Made by a program: the position numbers and the translations under genes
NCBI GenBank assembly: GCA_019456145.1
Contig: VRUL01000001.1
Span: 248,001-312,000 of the forward strand
From: Planctomycetota bacterium
Lineage (GTDB): Bacteria; Planctomycetota; Phycisphaerae; Sedimentisphaerales; Anaerobacaceae
DNA: 64,000 nt
Direction of reading: 5' to 3'
The notes under the pieces: model-generated
Seen by the model: only the letters and a program-made list of their open reading frames with translations
Databases searched by the model: none
Told to the model about the DNA's origin: nothing
In this document: positions 38,082-47,752 of the stretch, in pieces
Layout of the letters: every line of letters begins with the position of its first letter
Position numbering within the stretch: position 1 is the first letter of the stretch

Positions 38082-39926
38082 ATGGCCGCGCAAAAGATAA
38101 AATCAATGAATGACCTTGAACAGTTCCAGCAGGACTTGTTAAGCAGACGCCAGGAGTATAAGGCCCGAGTTCTAATCTGTGCGACAGGGTGCCGGGCGTT
38201 GGGAGCCCAGGGTGTTGCGGGGAAATTCAGAGAAAGGTTGCAGAGTCTTTCTCTTGAAAAGCAAGTCCCCGTTGTCGAGACCGGCTGTATCGGGATTTGC
38301 GCCCTGGCACCGGTAATGCTGATTGAGCCTTATGAATACCTCTATGGTGGTGTCAGCATCGAAGATATTGATGAGATTATCTCGACAACAATACAAAATG
38401 GTAAAGCAATCGAGCGTCTGACGGTAACTCAGGATGGCAAATCTGTTCCGGGAATAAAGAACGTTGGTTTTTACAAAAAGCAAACCAGACTTGTGCTGGA
38501 GAACTGCGGGCGAATAGATCCAAGGAAAATTGAAGATGCGCTCGAACGCGGAGCATATCTTTCGGCGGTCCGGGCCATAACCGAGAAAAAACCGCAGCAG
38601 ATAATAGACGAGGTTACAGAGTCAGGCCTGAGAGGTCGTGGCGGGGCCGGTTTTCCAACCGGCGTGAAGTGGAATTTCTGTCGAAAGTCAGAGGGCCAGG
38701 AAAAATATCTTATCTGTAACGCCGACGAAGGGGACCCCGGTGCGTTTATGGACAGGGCCCTGTTGGAAGGTGACCCACATAGAGTTATCGAGGGTATGAT
38801 TGTGGCCGCTTATGCCATAGGCGCCGGCCAGGGTTTCATATATGTTCGGGCCGAGTACCCCATCGCGGTTGAGCATATTAATATCGCCCTTGAGCAGGCA
38901 CGTGCCCTTGGCCTGTTGGGCGATGATATAGCGGGTACGGGCTTTGGCTTTGACATAGAGGTCCGTATGGGCGCCGGGGCGTTTGTCTGCGGAGAAGAGA
39001 CCGCTCTTATAGCATCACTTGAAGGCAGGCGTGGAATGCCAAACGCCCGACCGCCGTTCCCGGCGCAAAGCGGGTACATGGAAAAACCGACAACTATCAA
39101 TAATGTCGAGACGCTGGCCAACATTCCGCTTATCGTAAAACACGGAGCCCAATGGTATAACCAGATAGGCACCGCCAAGAGCAAGGGGACCAAAATATTT
39201 GCTCTTGCCGGCCAGGTCAATAATACCGGGCTGGTTGAAGTGCCGATGGGAGCTACCCTGCGTGAAATCGTTTTCGACATTGGCGGCGGGATTCCGGAGG
39301 GGCGTAAGTTCAAGGCAGCTCAAATGGGCGGGCCGTCCGGTGGCTGCATACCCGCGCAATATCTCGATAGTGAGATTGACTATGACAGTGTTCAGCAGTT
39401 GGGCGCGATAATGGGCTCCGGGGGTCTTATCGTTATGGATGAAAATACCTGTATGGTTGATGTCGCAAGGTATTTTCTGGAATTTGTTCAGTCTGAGTCC
39501 TGCGGGAAGTGTACGCTCTGTCGTGTCGGCACGAAAAAGATGCTCGATATTCTCAGCTCAATATGCGAGGGTACAGCAGAGTTAAAAAATCTTGAGAGCC
39601 TTGAAACACTTGGGCAGAATATAAAGAATGGCTCTCTTTGTGGACTTGGACAGACTGCTCCAAATCCTGTGTTAAGCACAATCAGCAACTTTAGAGATGA
39701 ATACATAGAGCATATAAAGGACAAAAAATGTTTGGCAGGAGTATGCCAGGCATTACTGCGGTATGAGATAATAGCTGAATGTACCGGCTGTGGAGCGTGC
39801 CTTAGGGTATGCCCGGTTGAAGCGATAACCGGAGAAAAAAAGGAAACGCACATCATCGACCAGGAAAAGTGCATCAAATGCGGCCAGTGCTTTAAGGTCT
39901 GCAAATTTGAGGCTGTTACAAGATAA
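38082..39926 (+). CDS. NuoF-like flavin/iron-sulfur subunit with N-terminal thioredoxin-like and C-terminal ferredoxin domains
   Basis: About 614 residues. A TTG at 38073 overlaps the upstream stop; ATG 38082 is used. The N-terminal ~110 residues are a 2Fe-2S thioredoxin-like domain (CATGCRALG, CIGICAL). The FMN/NADH domain follows with GRGGAGFPTG and the NADH-binding AGAFVCGEETAL. A [4Fe-4S] site is in SCGKCTLCRVG. The C-terminus holds two ferredoxin clusters (CTGCGACLRVCP, CIKCGQCFKVC). This composite layout equals HydB/HndC of bifurcating hydrogenases, so it may pair NAD(P)H and ferredoxin with formate. It overlaps its neighbours as an operon. Confidence 0.9.
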   Translation: MAAQKIKSMNDLEQFQQDLLSRRQEYKARVLICATGCRALGAQGVAGKFRERLQSLSLEKQVPVVETGCIGICALAPVMLIEPYEYLYGGVSIEDIDEIISTTIQNGKAIERLTVTQDGKSVPGIKNVGFYKKQTRLVLENCGRIDPRKIEDALERGAYLSAVRAITEKKPQQIIDEVTESGLRGRGGAGFPTGVKWNFCRKSEGQEKYLICNADEGDPGAFMDRALLEGDPHRVIEGMIVAAYAIGAGQGFIYVRAEYPIAVEHINIALEQARALGLLGDDIAGTGFGFDIEVRMGAGAFVCGEETALIASLEGRRGMPNARPPFPAQSGYMEKPTTINNVETLANIPLIVKHGAQWYNQIGTAKSKGTKIFALAGQVNNTGLVEVPMGATLREIVFDIGGGIPEGRKFKAAQMGGPSGGCIPAQYLDSEIDYDSVQQLGAIMGSGGLIVMDENTCMVDVARYFLEFVQSESCGKCTLCRVGTKKMLDILSSICEGTAELKNLESLETLGQNIKNGSLCGLGQTAPNPVLSTISNFRDEYIEHIKDKKCLAGVCQALLRYEIIAECTGCGACLRVCPVEAITGEKKETHIIDQEKCIKCGQCFKVCKFEAVTR

Positions 39927-39943
39927 CAATAACGGTAAGGATA

Positions 39944-42658
39944 ATGTCCGAAATTAAAGTTACGATAAATGGGAAAGAATACACCGGCAAAAGCGGGCAG
40001 AGTATTTTAGAGTTTGCTGGTGTCAATGGTATTGAGATACCGAATCTCTGCCACGATCCCAGACTGATCCCGAGCGGCTCGTGCCGGCTTTGCCTGGTGG
40101 AAGTTGAAGGCCAGAAGGGGCCGGTTTGCGCGTGCACTTTCCAGATAAACCCTGGAATGGTTGTGAAAACCGAAACCGAAGAAATCCGGGCGATAAGGAA
40201 AACTGTTCTGGAGCTTTTATTTTACGAGCATCGCGGCGTATGCACCACGTGCGATGAGAACGGCGACTGCAAGCTGCAAAGATATGCGTACGAATACCAG
40301 CTTAGTGATGATATCTTTCAGCAGCCTACCGGCGGAGAACGGAGTGAAAATTACACTACCGGCAACAAGGCGCTCGAATATGATGTGGATAAATGTATCC
40401 GCTGCGGCAGGTGTATAAGAATCTGTGAGGAGGTCCAGGCCGACAGCGCCCTTACCTTCAAGTCAAGGGCGGCGAGCGTGGAGGTTACTACTTCCTTCGA
40501 TATACCTTTGAACGATTCGACCTGCGAACTGTGCGGTCAGTGCATCTCGAGCTGTCCCACGGGGGCTTTATATGAACGGGCCGCAAAGGGCAAAGGTCAG
40601 TGCAAAGACCTTAGCCGGACAAGAACGACCTGTCCGTATTGTGGAGTTGGTTGTCAAATCGACCTGAATATAAATCCAAAGACAGAGGGAATCGTCCGTG
40701 TAACAAGTGAGGTAGGGTGTATTCCCAACGACGGCAACTTGTGCGTCAAGGGACGATTCGGCTTGGATTTCATCGACAGTGATAAAAGACTGACCGACCC
40801 GCTCATAAAGAGAGACGGAAAGTTTGAAAAAGTGACGTGGGAAGAGGCAATCAAATTTGTTGCTGAACGCCTGAATCGCATACGTTCCGAATTCGGTGCC
40901 GATAGTATCGCCGGTCTTTCATCGGCAAAATGCACGAACGAAGATAACTACGTGTTCCAAAAATTCATACGAGCGTGCATAGGTACCAATAACGTTGACC
41001 ACTGTGCAAGGCTGTGTCACGCATCGACGGTTGCCGGTCTGGCGCGGGCATTCGGCAGCGGGGCTATGACAAATTCGATAGATGAACTCAAGAATGCGGG
41101 CTGCATTTTTGTCATTGGCTCAAACACCACCGAGGCCCATCCGGTGATTGGCCTGTACGTAAAAGAGGCGGTGATGAAAAATGGGGCCGAATTAGTAGTG
41201 GCCGATCCTCGCAAGATTGACCTGGTACGATTTGCCAAACTTTATATTGCCCAAAAGCCCGGCACGGACGTAGCGCTTATTAACGCAATGATGAACGTAA
41301 TTATAGATGAAGATTTGCACGACAAAGCCTTTATCGAGGAGCGGACAGAGGATTTTGAAAAGCTCAAGCCTATATTGAAAGACTTTACCCCCGAAAAAGC
41401 CGAGGCCATTACGACAGTTCCTGCCGAGAAAATTCGCGCCGCAGCGAGGATGTACGCCAAAGCTGAAACCGCCAGTATCATTTACAGTATGGGCATTACC
41501 CAGCATACGACAGGTACTGAAAACGTACTGTCACTGGCCAATCTGGCAATGCTTACGGGCAATATCGGAAAAGCATCGGCGGGCGTAAATCCTTTGCGTG
41601 GACAGAACAATGTGCAGGGCGCCTGCGATCTTGGAGCGCTGCCGAATGTATACCCGGGGTATCAATCCGTAGAAGACGCTGAGTTACAGGCCAAATTCGA
41701 GTCGGCGTGGGGGCAAAAGCTTTCGGCCCAAAAGGGGCTGACAGTTATCGAGATTATGCACGCGATAGAAGAAGATAAAATCAAAGCGTTGTACATAATG
41801 GGAGAGAATCCCGCCCTTTCGGACCCGAACCTCAACAGAACCAGAAAGGCCCTGGAGAAAGTGGATTTTCTGGTGTCGCAGGAGATTTTCCTTTCAGAGA
41901 CGGCTGAGTATGCCGACGTTGTATTGCCCACTGTCTGCTTTGCAGAAAAGGACGGCACATTCACTAATACTGAACGCCGGGTCCAGCGGGTGCGAAAGGC
42001 CGTTGCTCCGCCGGGACAGGCCCGAAGTGACTGGGAAATCATCTGCGAGGTTGCTACTAAGATGGGGTATCCGATGAGCTATGAGGACGCCGAGGAAATA
42101 ATGGATGAAATCGCAACGGTCACTCCCATCTATGGCGGCATGTCGTTCGAGAGGATAGATTCGGTTGGGCTGCAGTGGCCGTGCCCGGACAAGGAACATC
42201 CTGGCACAAGGTTCCTTCACGAGGGAACATTCAAGAGGGGTAAGGGCAAATTCCACCCGGTCGAATTTACGGCCGCTGACGAACTTCCCGATAAAAAATA
42301 TCCGTTTGTGCTATCGACCGGAAGACAGCTATACCAATTCCATACAGGTACGATGACGAGGAAGTCAGCGGTCATCAATCAGGTTTCACCGACAGGGTAC
42401 GTAGAGATACATACCGATGATGCGGCCGGGCTTAAAATCAGAGACGGTGAGAACGTCGAAGTAATCACTCGGCGCGGAAAAGTGACCACACCGGCAAAGG
42501 TGACCGACAACATTGAAAAAGGCTGGCTGTTTATGCCGTTCCATTTCCGGGAAGCCCCTGCCAATATGCTGACTAACGATGCGTTAGATCCGACGGCCAA
42601 GATACCGGAATACAAGGTTTGTGCGGCGGCCGTTAGCAAAACCAGGCAGCCGGATTAG
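39944..42658 (+). CDS. Formate dehydrogenase catalytic subunit (FdhA/FdhF-like, cysteine type)
   Basis: A 904-residue molybdo- or tungsto-enzyme. The N-terminal NuoG-like part has a [2Fe-2S] site (C36, C47, C50, C62 or C64) and a His-ligated [4Fe-4S] site (H96, C100, C103, C109). Two ferredoxin clusters follow (CIRCGRCIRIC, CELCGQCISSC). The bis-MGD domain begins with CPYCGVGC. The metal ligand lies at C358 in HCARLCHAS, where selenocysteine stands in E. coli FdhF. It therefore needs no Sec machinery. It interconverts CO2 and formate, using electrons from the NuoE/F pair. The formate produced would feed the fhs gene of the facing cluster. The C-terminal MopB-4 fold domain is intact. Confidence 0.9.
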   Translation: MSEIKVTINGKEYTGKSGQSILEFAGVNGIEIPNLCHDPRLIPSGSCRLCLVEVEGQKGPVCACTFQINPGMVVKTETEEIRAIRKTVLELLFYEHRGVCTTCDENGDCKLQRYAYEYQLSDDIFQQPTGGERSENYTTGNKALEYDVDKCIRCGRCIRICEEVQADSALTFKSRAASVEVTTSFDIPLNDSTCELCGQCISSCPTGALYERAAKGKGQCKDLSRTRTTCPYCGVGCQIDLNINPKTEGIVRVTSEVGCIPNDGNLCVKGRFGLDFIDSDKRLTDPLIKRDGKFEKVTWEEAIKFVAERLNRIRSEFGADSIAGLSSAKCTNEDNYVFQKFIRACIGTNNVDHCARLCHASTVAGLARAFGSGAMTNSIDELKNAGCIFVIGSNTTEAHPVIGLYVKEAVMKNGAELVVADPRKIDLVRFAKLYIAQKPGTDVALINAMMNVIIDEDLHDKAFIEERTEDFEKLKPILKDFTPEKAEAITTVPAEKIRAAARMYAKAETASIIYSMGITQHTTGTENVLSLANLAMLTGNIGKASAGVNPLRGQNNVQGACDLGALPNVYPGYQSVEDAELQAKFESAWGQKLSAQKGLTVIEIMHAIEEDKIKALYIMGENPALSDPNLNRTRKALEKVDFLVSQEIFLSETAEYADVVLPTVCFAEKDGTFTNTERRVQRVRKAVAPPGQARSDWEIICEVATKMGYPMSYEDAEEIMDEIATVTPIYGGMSFERIDSVGLQWPCPDKEHPGTRFLHEGTFKRGKGKFHPVEFTAADELPDKKYPFVLSTGRQLYQFHTGTMTRKSAVINQVSPTGYVEIHTDDAAGLKIRDGENVEVITRRGKVTTPAKVTDNIEKGWLFMPFHFREAPANMLTNDALDPTAKIPEYKVCAAAVSKTRQPD

Positions 42659-42699
42659 CTGGCGGCTTGATACCCTCTTTCGTTCCCTCCCGGCAGATG

Positions 42700-43602
42700 T
42701 CATTTCGCAGATGCAAGACCGGCAGCTCTTTTGGCTGATTCTACTGTATTATAAAGCAGCATAGTTATTGTCATTGGGCCTACTCCGCCCGGTACGGGAG
42801 TAATAAGGGATGCTTTTTCTTTCACCGCTTCGAAATCCACGTCGCCCACAAGACGATAACCTCTCTTTTTTGTCGCATCTTCGACACGGTTGACGCCCAC
42901 GTCAATCACTACCACGCCTTCTTTTACCATATCTGCCGTAATCGTATTGGGCCGACCGGCGGCGGCAATGACGATATCAGCTTGCTTTGTTTGGTGTGCA
43001 AGGTCTTTGGTGCGCGTATGGCAGACCGTGACGGTTGCATTGCCGGTTGCATTTTTTTGAATGAGCATATTAGCCAGGGGCTTGCCCACAATATTGCTTC
43101 GACCCACGATTACTACATTGGCTCCCTCAATGGTTACACCGCTGCGTATCAGCAGTTGAATGACCCCGTGAGGCGTGCAGGGCAGAAACGCCTTTTCACC
43201 AACCACCATCTTGCCCACGTTCATTGGATGAAATCCGTCGACGTCCTTATCAGGGTCAATCGCAAGAAGGACTTCGGCTTCGTTGAGATGTTTGGGTAAA
43301 GGCAGTTGTACTAAAATGCCGTTGATTTTGGGGTCTTTATTCATCTTCTCGACCAGTGCTATCAAATCTTCCTGAGTAGTCTCTTCGGGCAGGCGGTTAT
43401 CATCGGAATAAATCCCTATCTCCTCGCATGTACGCTCTTTTGCCGTAACATAGGATTTCGAAGCGGGGTCCTCGCCGATCAGGATAACTCCCAGTCCGGG
43501 TACAATCCCCTTTTCTTTTAGTTTGGCTACTTCCTCTTTAAGTTCCGCCCGCATATCCGCGGCCACCTGCTTACCATCTATAATTTTTGCCGTCATCAGC
43601 AT
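42700..43602 (-). CDS. folD: Bifunctional methylene-THF dehydrogenase/cyclohydrolase FolD
   Basis: About 300 residues. Motifs include [23 protein letters not shown], a Rossmann loop [10 protein letters not shown] and [14 protein letters not shown]. It reversibly converts methylene-THF to methenyl-THF and then 10-formyl-THF, producing NADPH in the forward direction. The start is ATG 43602 or 43596, both served by GGGAG. It lies 31 nt downstream of fhs. The facing formate dehydrogenase operon completes the CO2-to-methylene-THF chain. Confidence 0.93.
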   Translation of the reverse strand: MLMTAKIIDGKQVAADMRAELKEEVAKLKEKGIVPGLGVILIGEDPASKSYVTAKERTCEEIGIYSDDNRLPEETTQEDLIALVEKMNKDPKINGILVQLPLPKHLNEAEVLLAIDPDKDVDGFHPMNVGKMVVGEKAFLPCTPHGVIQLLIRSGVTIEGANVVIVGRSNIVGKPLANMLIQKNATGNATVTVCHTRTKDLAHQTKQADIVIAAAGRPNTITADMVKEGVVVIDVGVNRVEDATKKRGYRLVGDVDFEAVKEKASLITPVPGGVGPMTITMLLYNTVESAKRAAGLASAK

Positions 43603-43633
43603 GTACTCCCTTTAAATTACATATTCGGAACTA

Positions 43634-45397
43634 TCAAAACAGGCCTTGCACCTTTCCGGTGGTTACGTCCACGTCTATGCGGCGGAAAGCCGGATTCGAC
43701 GCCGTGCCGGGCATCAGTTTTATAGCTCCGGCCACCGGCACAATAAAGCCTGCACCTTTGTAAACAAGAATGTCGTTTATTGGAAGCTCCCAACCGGTGG
43801 GTCTGCCCTTTAAGTTCGGGTCGTGCGACAAGCTGAGGTGCGTCTTGACCATACAAGTTCCCAGACTTTTAGAGACAGGGTCGGCTTCCATGGCCTTGGC
43901 TTTTTCCAGGGCCTCGTCAGAATAGGTTACGCCGCTGGCTCCGTAGACTTCCCTGGCAATCAGTTCAATGCGTTGCCTAAGCGGAGTCTCCAGTTCATAA
44001 AGCAGCTTAAAATCGTTCTTTTCCTTGCAGGCATCGATTACGGCTTCTGCAAACTCGATTGAGCCGTCGCCGCCCTTGAGCCAGTGTTCGGAAACCGCCG
44101 CTAAGGCGCCGTTTTGTTCAGCTACTTTGCGCACCAGTTCGATTTCAGCTTTGGTGTCGGTATAGAAGCTGTTGACACAAACTACAGGCCGGACCCCACT
44201 TTTCTTAACAGTCTCGATATGGGCAATGAGATTCTCACAGCCCTTCTCGATCAATCCGAGATTTTCCTTCGTGTATTCTTCGGCAAGCGGTATACCCGGT
44301 TTTACGGCAGGTCCTCCGCCGTGCATTTTCAGGGCGCGAATAGTGGCGACGATAACGATGGCGTTTGGAGTCAGGCCGGACATCCGGCATTTTAAGTTCC
44401 AGAACTTCTCGAAGCCGATATCAGCCCCGAAACCGCTTTCAGTAACGTGGTAATCGCCTAATTTTGTCCCGATCATATCAGCGATAATGGAGCTTTGACC
44501 GATAGCGATATTCGCAAAGGGGCCGGCGTGCACAAATACAGGCTGGCCTTCGATGGTTTGCAGCAAATTCGGATTGATAGCATCGACCATCCAGGCGGTC
44601 ATGGCCCCGTCAACTTCAAGGTCGGCGGTAGTAACTTCATTGCCTTTTTTATCGTAAGCTACCACGATTTTGGCCATACGCTCTCGCATGTCCTTCAAAT
44701 CTGTGGCAACCGCGAGTATCGCCATAATCTCACTTGAGACGGTGATGGCGAATCCCGATTCCATTTCGTAGCCGTCCATCTTCCCGCCTTTGCCGATGGT
44801 GATATTGCGAAGCGACTGGGCGCAGAAGTCCATGACCCATTTCATTTGCACACTTTCGGGGTCAATATCTATTCGCTTCAGGTTGCTTTTTGCCAGCCGG
44901 GCGTCGTCATAGTTGTTTTCATGCTGCATCCGCGCGGTCAGCGCAACCATAGCTAAATTGTGGGCGTTTGTAATGCAGTCAATATCACCGGTGAGTCGGA
45001 TGGAAAACGGCGTCAGCGGAATGCACTGCGCCAGGCCGCCGCCTGCCGCCGAGCCTTTAATATTGAATGTGGGCCCGCCGCTCGGCTGACGAATTGCACC
45101 GACAACATTCTTATTGAGTTTGCCAAGACCTTCGATCAATCCGATGGCGGTTGTTGTCTTTCCTTCGCCTAACGGCGTCGGCGTAATGGCCGTAACATCA
45201 ATATAGTTTGCCTCTGGAGCATCTTTCAGGCGCGCAAGGGCTTTGGTATAATCGACTTTGGCCAACTTTTGGCCCATGGGAATCAATTCATCTTCCTGTA
45301 ATCCCATTTCCTCGGCCAGTTGGCGAACAGGTTTCATGGTCTCCTCGGCAGCTTCTGCGACCTGCCAATCCTTCATTTTCGTTGGGTCAAGCTTCAT
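43634..45397 (-). CDS. fhs: Formate-tetrahydrofolate ligase
   Basis: 587 residues, slightly longer than the usual 556. P-loop at 73-82 ([10 protein letters not shown]). Downstream motifs of the family are visible: [24 protein letters not shown] and [11 protein letters not shown] context. It makes 10-formyl-THF from formate, ATP and THF, the second step of the methyl branch of the Wood-Ljungdahl pathway, or runs in reverse during oxidation. It shares the transcript with folD and converges on the formate dehydrogenase operon. Confidence 0.94.
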   Translation of the reverse strand: MKLDPTKMKDWQVAEAAEETMKPVRQLAEEMGLQEDELIPMGQKLAKVDYTKALARLKDAPEANYIDVTAITPTPLGEGKTTTAIGLIEGLGKLNKNVVGAIRQPSGGPTFNIKGSAAGGGLAQCIPLTPFSIRLTGDIDCITNAHNLAMVALTARMQHENNYDDARLAKSNLKRIDIDPESVQMKWVMDFCAQSLRNITIGKGGKMDGYEMESGFAITVSSEIMAILAVATDLKDMRERMAKIVVAYDKKGNEVTTADLEVDGAMTAWMVDAINPNLLQTIEGQPVFVHAGPFANIAIGQSSIIADMIGTKLGDYHVTESGFGADIGFEKFWNLKCRMSGLTPNAIVIVATIRALKMHGGGPAVKPGIPLAEEYTKENLGLIEKGCENLIAHIETVKKSGVRPVVCVNSFYTDTKAEIELVRKVAEQNGALAAVSEHWLKGGDGSIEFAEAVIDACKEKNDFKLLYELETPLRQRIELIAREVYGASGVTYSDEALEKAKAMEADPVSKSLGTCMVKTHLSLSHDPNLKGRPTGWELPINDILVYKGAGFIVPVAGAIKLMPGTASNPAFRRIDVDVTTGKVQGLF

Positions 45398-45926
45398 AGT
45401 TTTTTCCTCTACTTCCAGTAACTTTTTTGCATTCCCACACGCACTTTTGTTGTGTTTAGGGCTCCATTTCCAGAAACCAACAATCGTTTCCGAAAACCGA
45501 CGAGATAGATATAATCATAGAGCTTTTTTCTTGCACTATTTTGCTGTTTGGGCCGATGCCTAACCGTCAAACGGCTATTCGGAGTTCTTGAAACATAACA
45601 CATTTGGCCTTTGACTGTCAAATCTTATCTCAAGCGGCAACATCGGCCGATCTCCATCTGATACGATGATAGTGGATGTGGTTTGACGTGGTTGAGTTGA
45701 TAATCCCGGAAACTGCGGAAATCTGCCGTGTTCACATTAAAAGGCTTTTAAGAAAGTTTTTGCGGTAGGAATTGACAAGCAGCCGCAAGGTGTGTTATGC
45801 TACAGCTCATGCGAATCGGTGTTTTGCCGGTGGGCGTGTAGCTCGGCCTACTTTGGTGGAATAACTGGGTTCGCAAAGGCTGGAGCAGCCATAAAGCCAT
45901 AAAATCCACACGTAAGGAGTTCGATA
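45398..45926. other. Divergent intergenic region
   Basis: It lies between fhs (-) and the ThuA gene (+). It holds the promoter at 45772-45801 and probably a promoter for fhs on the minus strand. No gene or strong hairpin other than short local repeats was seen. Confidence 0.35.
45772..45801 (+). promoter_or_regulatory. Sigma-70-like promoter for the ThuA operon
   Basis: TTGACA at 45772-45777, an 18 nt spacer and TATGCT at 45796-45801, about 125 nt before the first gene. The -35 box is a perfect consensus and the -10 box is TATGCT against TATAAT. Confidence 0.5.
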
Positions 45927-46781
45927 ATGACACTATCTTCTTCCTCCGGTAACGGTGTCAAACTTTCCAGCGCAGGCCGTTTAACCCGTCGTCAATTCCT
46001 GGCTGGCACCGCAGTTGTACTGGCAGTGAGTTGTTTTGTTTTGCTCTGGTGTAATGGGCAGGATACGGCCGCCGCTGCCGGCAAACAGACGGCCAATGTC
46101 CTGATAATAACAGGTATCGACCACCCTGCTCACAACTGGCGCCAGACCGCCCCTGTTTTGGCCGAGATGCTCCGCAAAGATACGCGCTTGAAGGTGCGCG
46201 TGGCCGAAGATCCGCACTTTCTTGATTCATCGGCGCTGCATCGCTACGATGTCGTTGTTTTACATTATATGCCGTGGGAGTTTCCTGTCCCCGGACCAAA
46301 GGCTCGGGCCAATCTTCGCAAGTTTGTGGCCGATGGCAAAGGTTTGTTTGTAATTCATTTCGGTTGTGGCGCATTTCAGGACTGGCCGGAGTTTCGCAAT
46401 CTCGCCGGTCGGGTCTGGGACCCAAAGGCAAGGGCGCACGATCCAAGAGGCCCCTTCCGCGTCAATATTACCGAAGTGCCGCACCCCATCACGCAGGGCA
46501 TGCAATCCTTCGAGACCGAAGATGAGTTGTATACCTGCTTAACCGGTGACCGCCCTGTCAATATGCTGGCCACAGCTCGCTCGAAAGTAGACGGCAAGAT
46601 TTACCCGATGGCCTTTAACTTCAATTACGGCAAAGGCCGGGTATTTCACAGCCCGCTGGGCCACGACGTAAAGGCCATTCGCAACCAGGGTGCCGCCGAG
46701 CTTTTCAGGCGGGGTTGTGCATGGGCAGGCGGTTTGCCGCCGGTTCCAAAGAACCAAAAGAAAAAACCGGGTGGTAAGTAA
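45927..46781 (+). CDS. Tat-exported ThuA-domain protein
   Basis: 284 residues. Tat signal TRRQFLAG followed by a hydrophobic stretch (VVLAVSCFVLLWC). The remaining part (about 52-270) is a ThuA-like class I glutamine amidotransferase-fold domain: NVLIITGIDHPAHNW, YDVVVLHYMPW, GLFVIHFGCGAF and GKGRVFHSPLGHDV. ThuA is linked to keto-disaccharide metabolism. It starts an operon with a sugar isomerase-like gene (30 nt gap) and a DUF1080-ThuA gene. Confidence 0.87.
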   Translation: MTLSSSSGNGVKLSSAGRLTRRQFLAGTAVVLAVSCFVLLWCNGQDTAAAAGKQTANVLIITGIDHPAHNWRQTAPVLAEMLRKDTRLKVRVAEDPHFLDSSALHRYDVVVLHYMPWEFPVPGPKARANLRKFVADGKGLFVIHFGCGAFQDWPEFRNLAGRVWDPKARAHDPRGPFRVNITEVPHPITQGMQSFETEDELYTCLTGDRPVNMLATARSKVDGKIYPMAFNFNYGKGRVFHSPLGHDVKAIRNQGAAELFRRGCAWAGGLPPVPKNQKKKPGGK

Positions 46782-46811
46782 GAATTCTCAAATTGCAAAG
46801 GAGAAACGCAA

Positions 46812-47663
46812 ATGAAAGTCGGATTTAACATGTTGTTATGGACCACGCACGTCACTGAGGAGCATTTGCCCCTTCTTCAAACACTTAAGAAAATCGGCTA
46901 CGATGGTGTCGAGGTCCCCATATTCGAGGGAGATACAGCGCACTTTGAAAAGATCGGTAAGGCGATCAAAGACAACGGCCTGGGCTGCACTTCCGTGACT
47001 GTCATCCCGGATGAGGAGCACAACCCAATCAGTGCTGATGCCGCTAACCGCAAGGCAGCAGTGGAATATCTCAAGTGGGCGATAGATTGCTCGACGGCAG
47101 TGGGCAGTAAGATGCTGTGTGGGCCTTTCTATCAGCCGTTGGGCGTTTTCACAGGTCAGGGCCCTACGGAAGACGAAAAACAGCGTGCCGCCGAAACGCA
47201 CCGTCAGGCTGCCGGGTTTGCTGCCGAAGCCGGCCTGACTATGGCTGTGGAATACCTCAACCGCTTCGAATGCTATTTCCTCAACACGATGGCCGACGCA
47301 GCGGACTACATCAAACGAGTTGACCATCCGAACGTTGGCGTTATGTACGACACTTTCCATGCCAATATCGAAGAAAAGGACCCTGTCGGCTGCATCACCG
47401 CCGGCATTGATATTATAAAGCACGTTCACATCAGTGAGAACGACCGCGGTACGCCGGGCAAAGGTCATATCGATTGGCCCGGTACGTTCAAAGCGCTGCG
47501 GTCGGGCGGATATGACCAGTGGATGGTCGTCGAGGCATTCGGGCGGGCCCTGCCGGATCTGGCCGCCGCTACACGTGTCTGGCGCGATTTCTTTCCCAGC
47601 AACGAAGAGGTCTACACCGAAGCGCTGAAGCTGATCAGAGAACAGTGGGAGGCTGCAGCATAA
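46812..47663 (+). CDS. Sugar phosphate isomerase/epimerase (xylose isomerase-like TIM barrel)
   Basis: A 283-residue AP-endonuclease-2-type TIM barrel, as in D-tagatose 3-epimerase and hydroxypyruvate isomerase. Likely metal ligands lie in the conserved positions MAVEYLNRFE (Glu near 151), GVMYDTFHAN (Asp and His near 181-184), HVHISENDRG (His near 209) and MVVEAFG (Glu near 244). No signal peptide, so it is cytoplasmic. In these operons it is thought to act on 3-keto sugars. AAGGAG lies before the ATG. Confidence 0.86.
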   Translation: MKVGFNMLLWTTHVTEEHLPLLQTLKKIGYDGVEVPIFEGDTAHFEKIGKAIKDNGLGCTSVTVIPDEEHNPISADAANRKAAVEYLKWAIDCSTAVGSKMLCGPFYQPLGVFTGQGPTEDEKQRAAETHRQAAGFAAEAGLTMAVEYLNRFECYFLNTMADAADYIKRVDHPNVGVMYDTFHANIEEKDPVGCITAGIDIIKHVHISENDRGTPGKGHIDWPGTFKALRSGGYDQWMVVEAFGRALPDLAAATRVWRDFFPSNEEVYTEALKLIREQWEAAA

Positions 47664-47752
47664 CCAAAATGAAATAAAAACATTGTTTTATGGGTTTGCA
47701 TTTTGCAAATACGCGGCAAAATGGGGCCCGGTCATTTACAGGAGGAATTATT

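Noticed and set aside
40982-41060. Selenocysteine formate dehydrogenase
   Set aside because: The metal-ligand codon is TGT (Cys), not TGA, and the frame is continuous.
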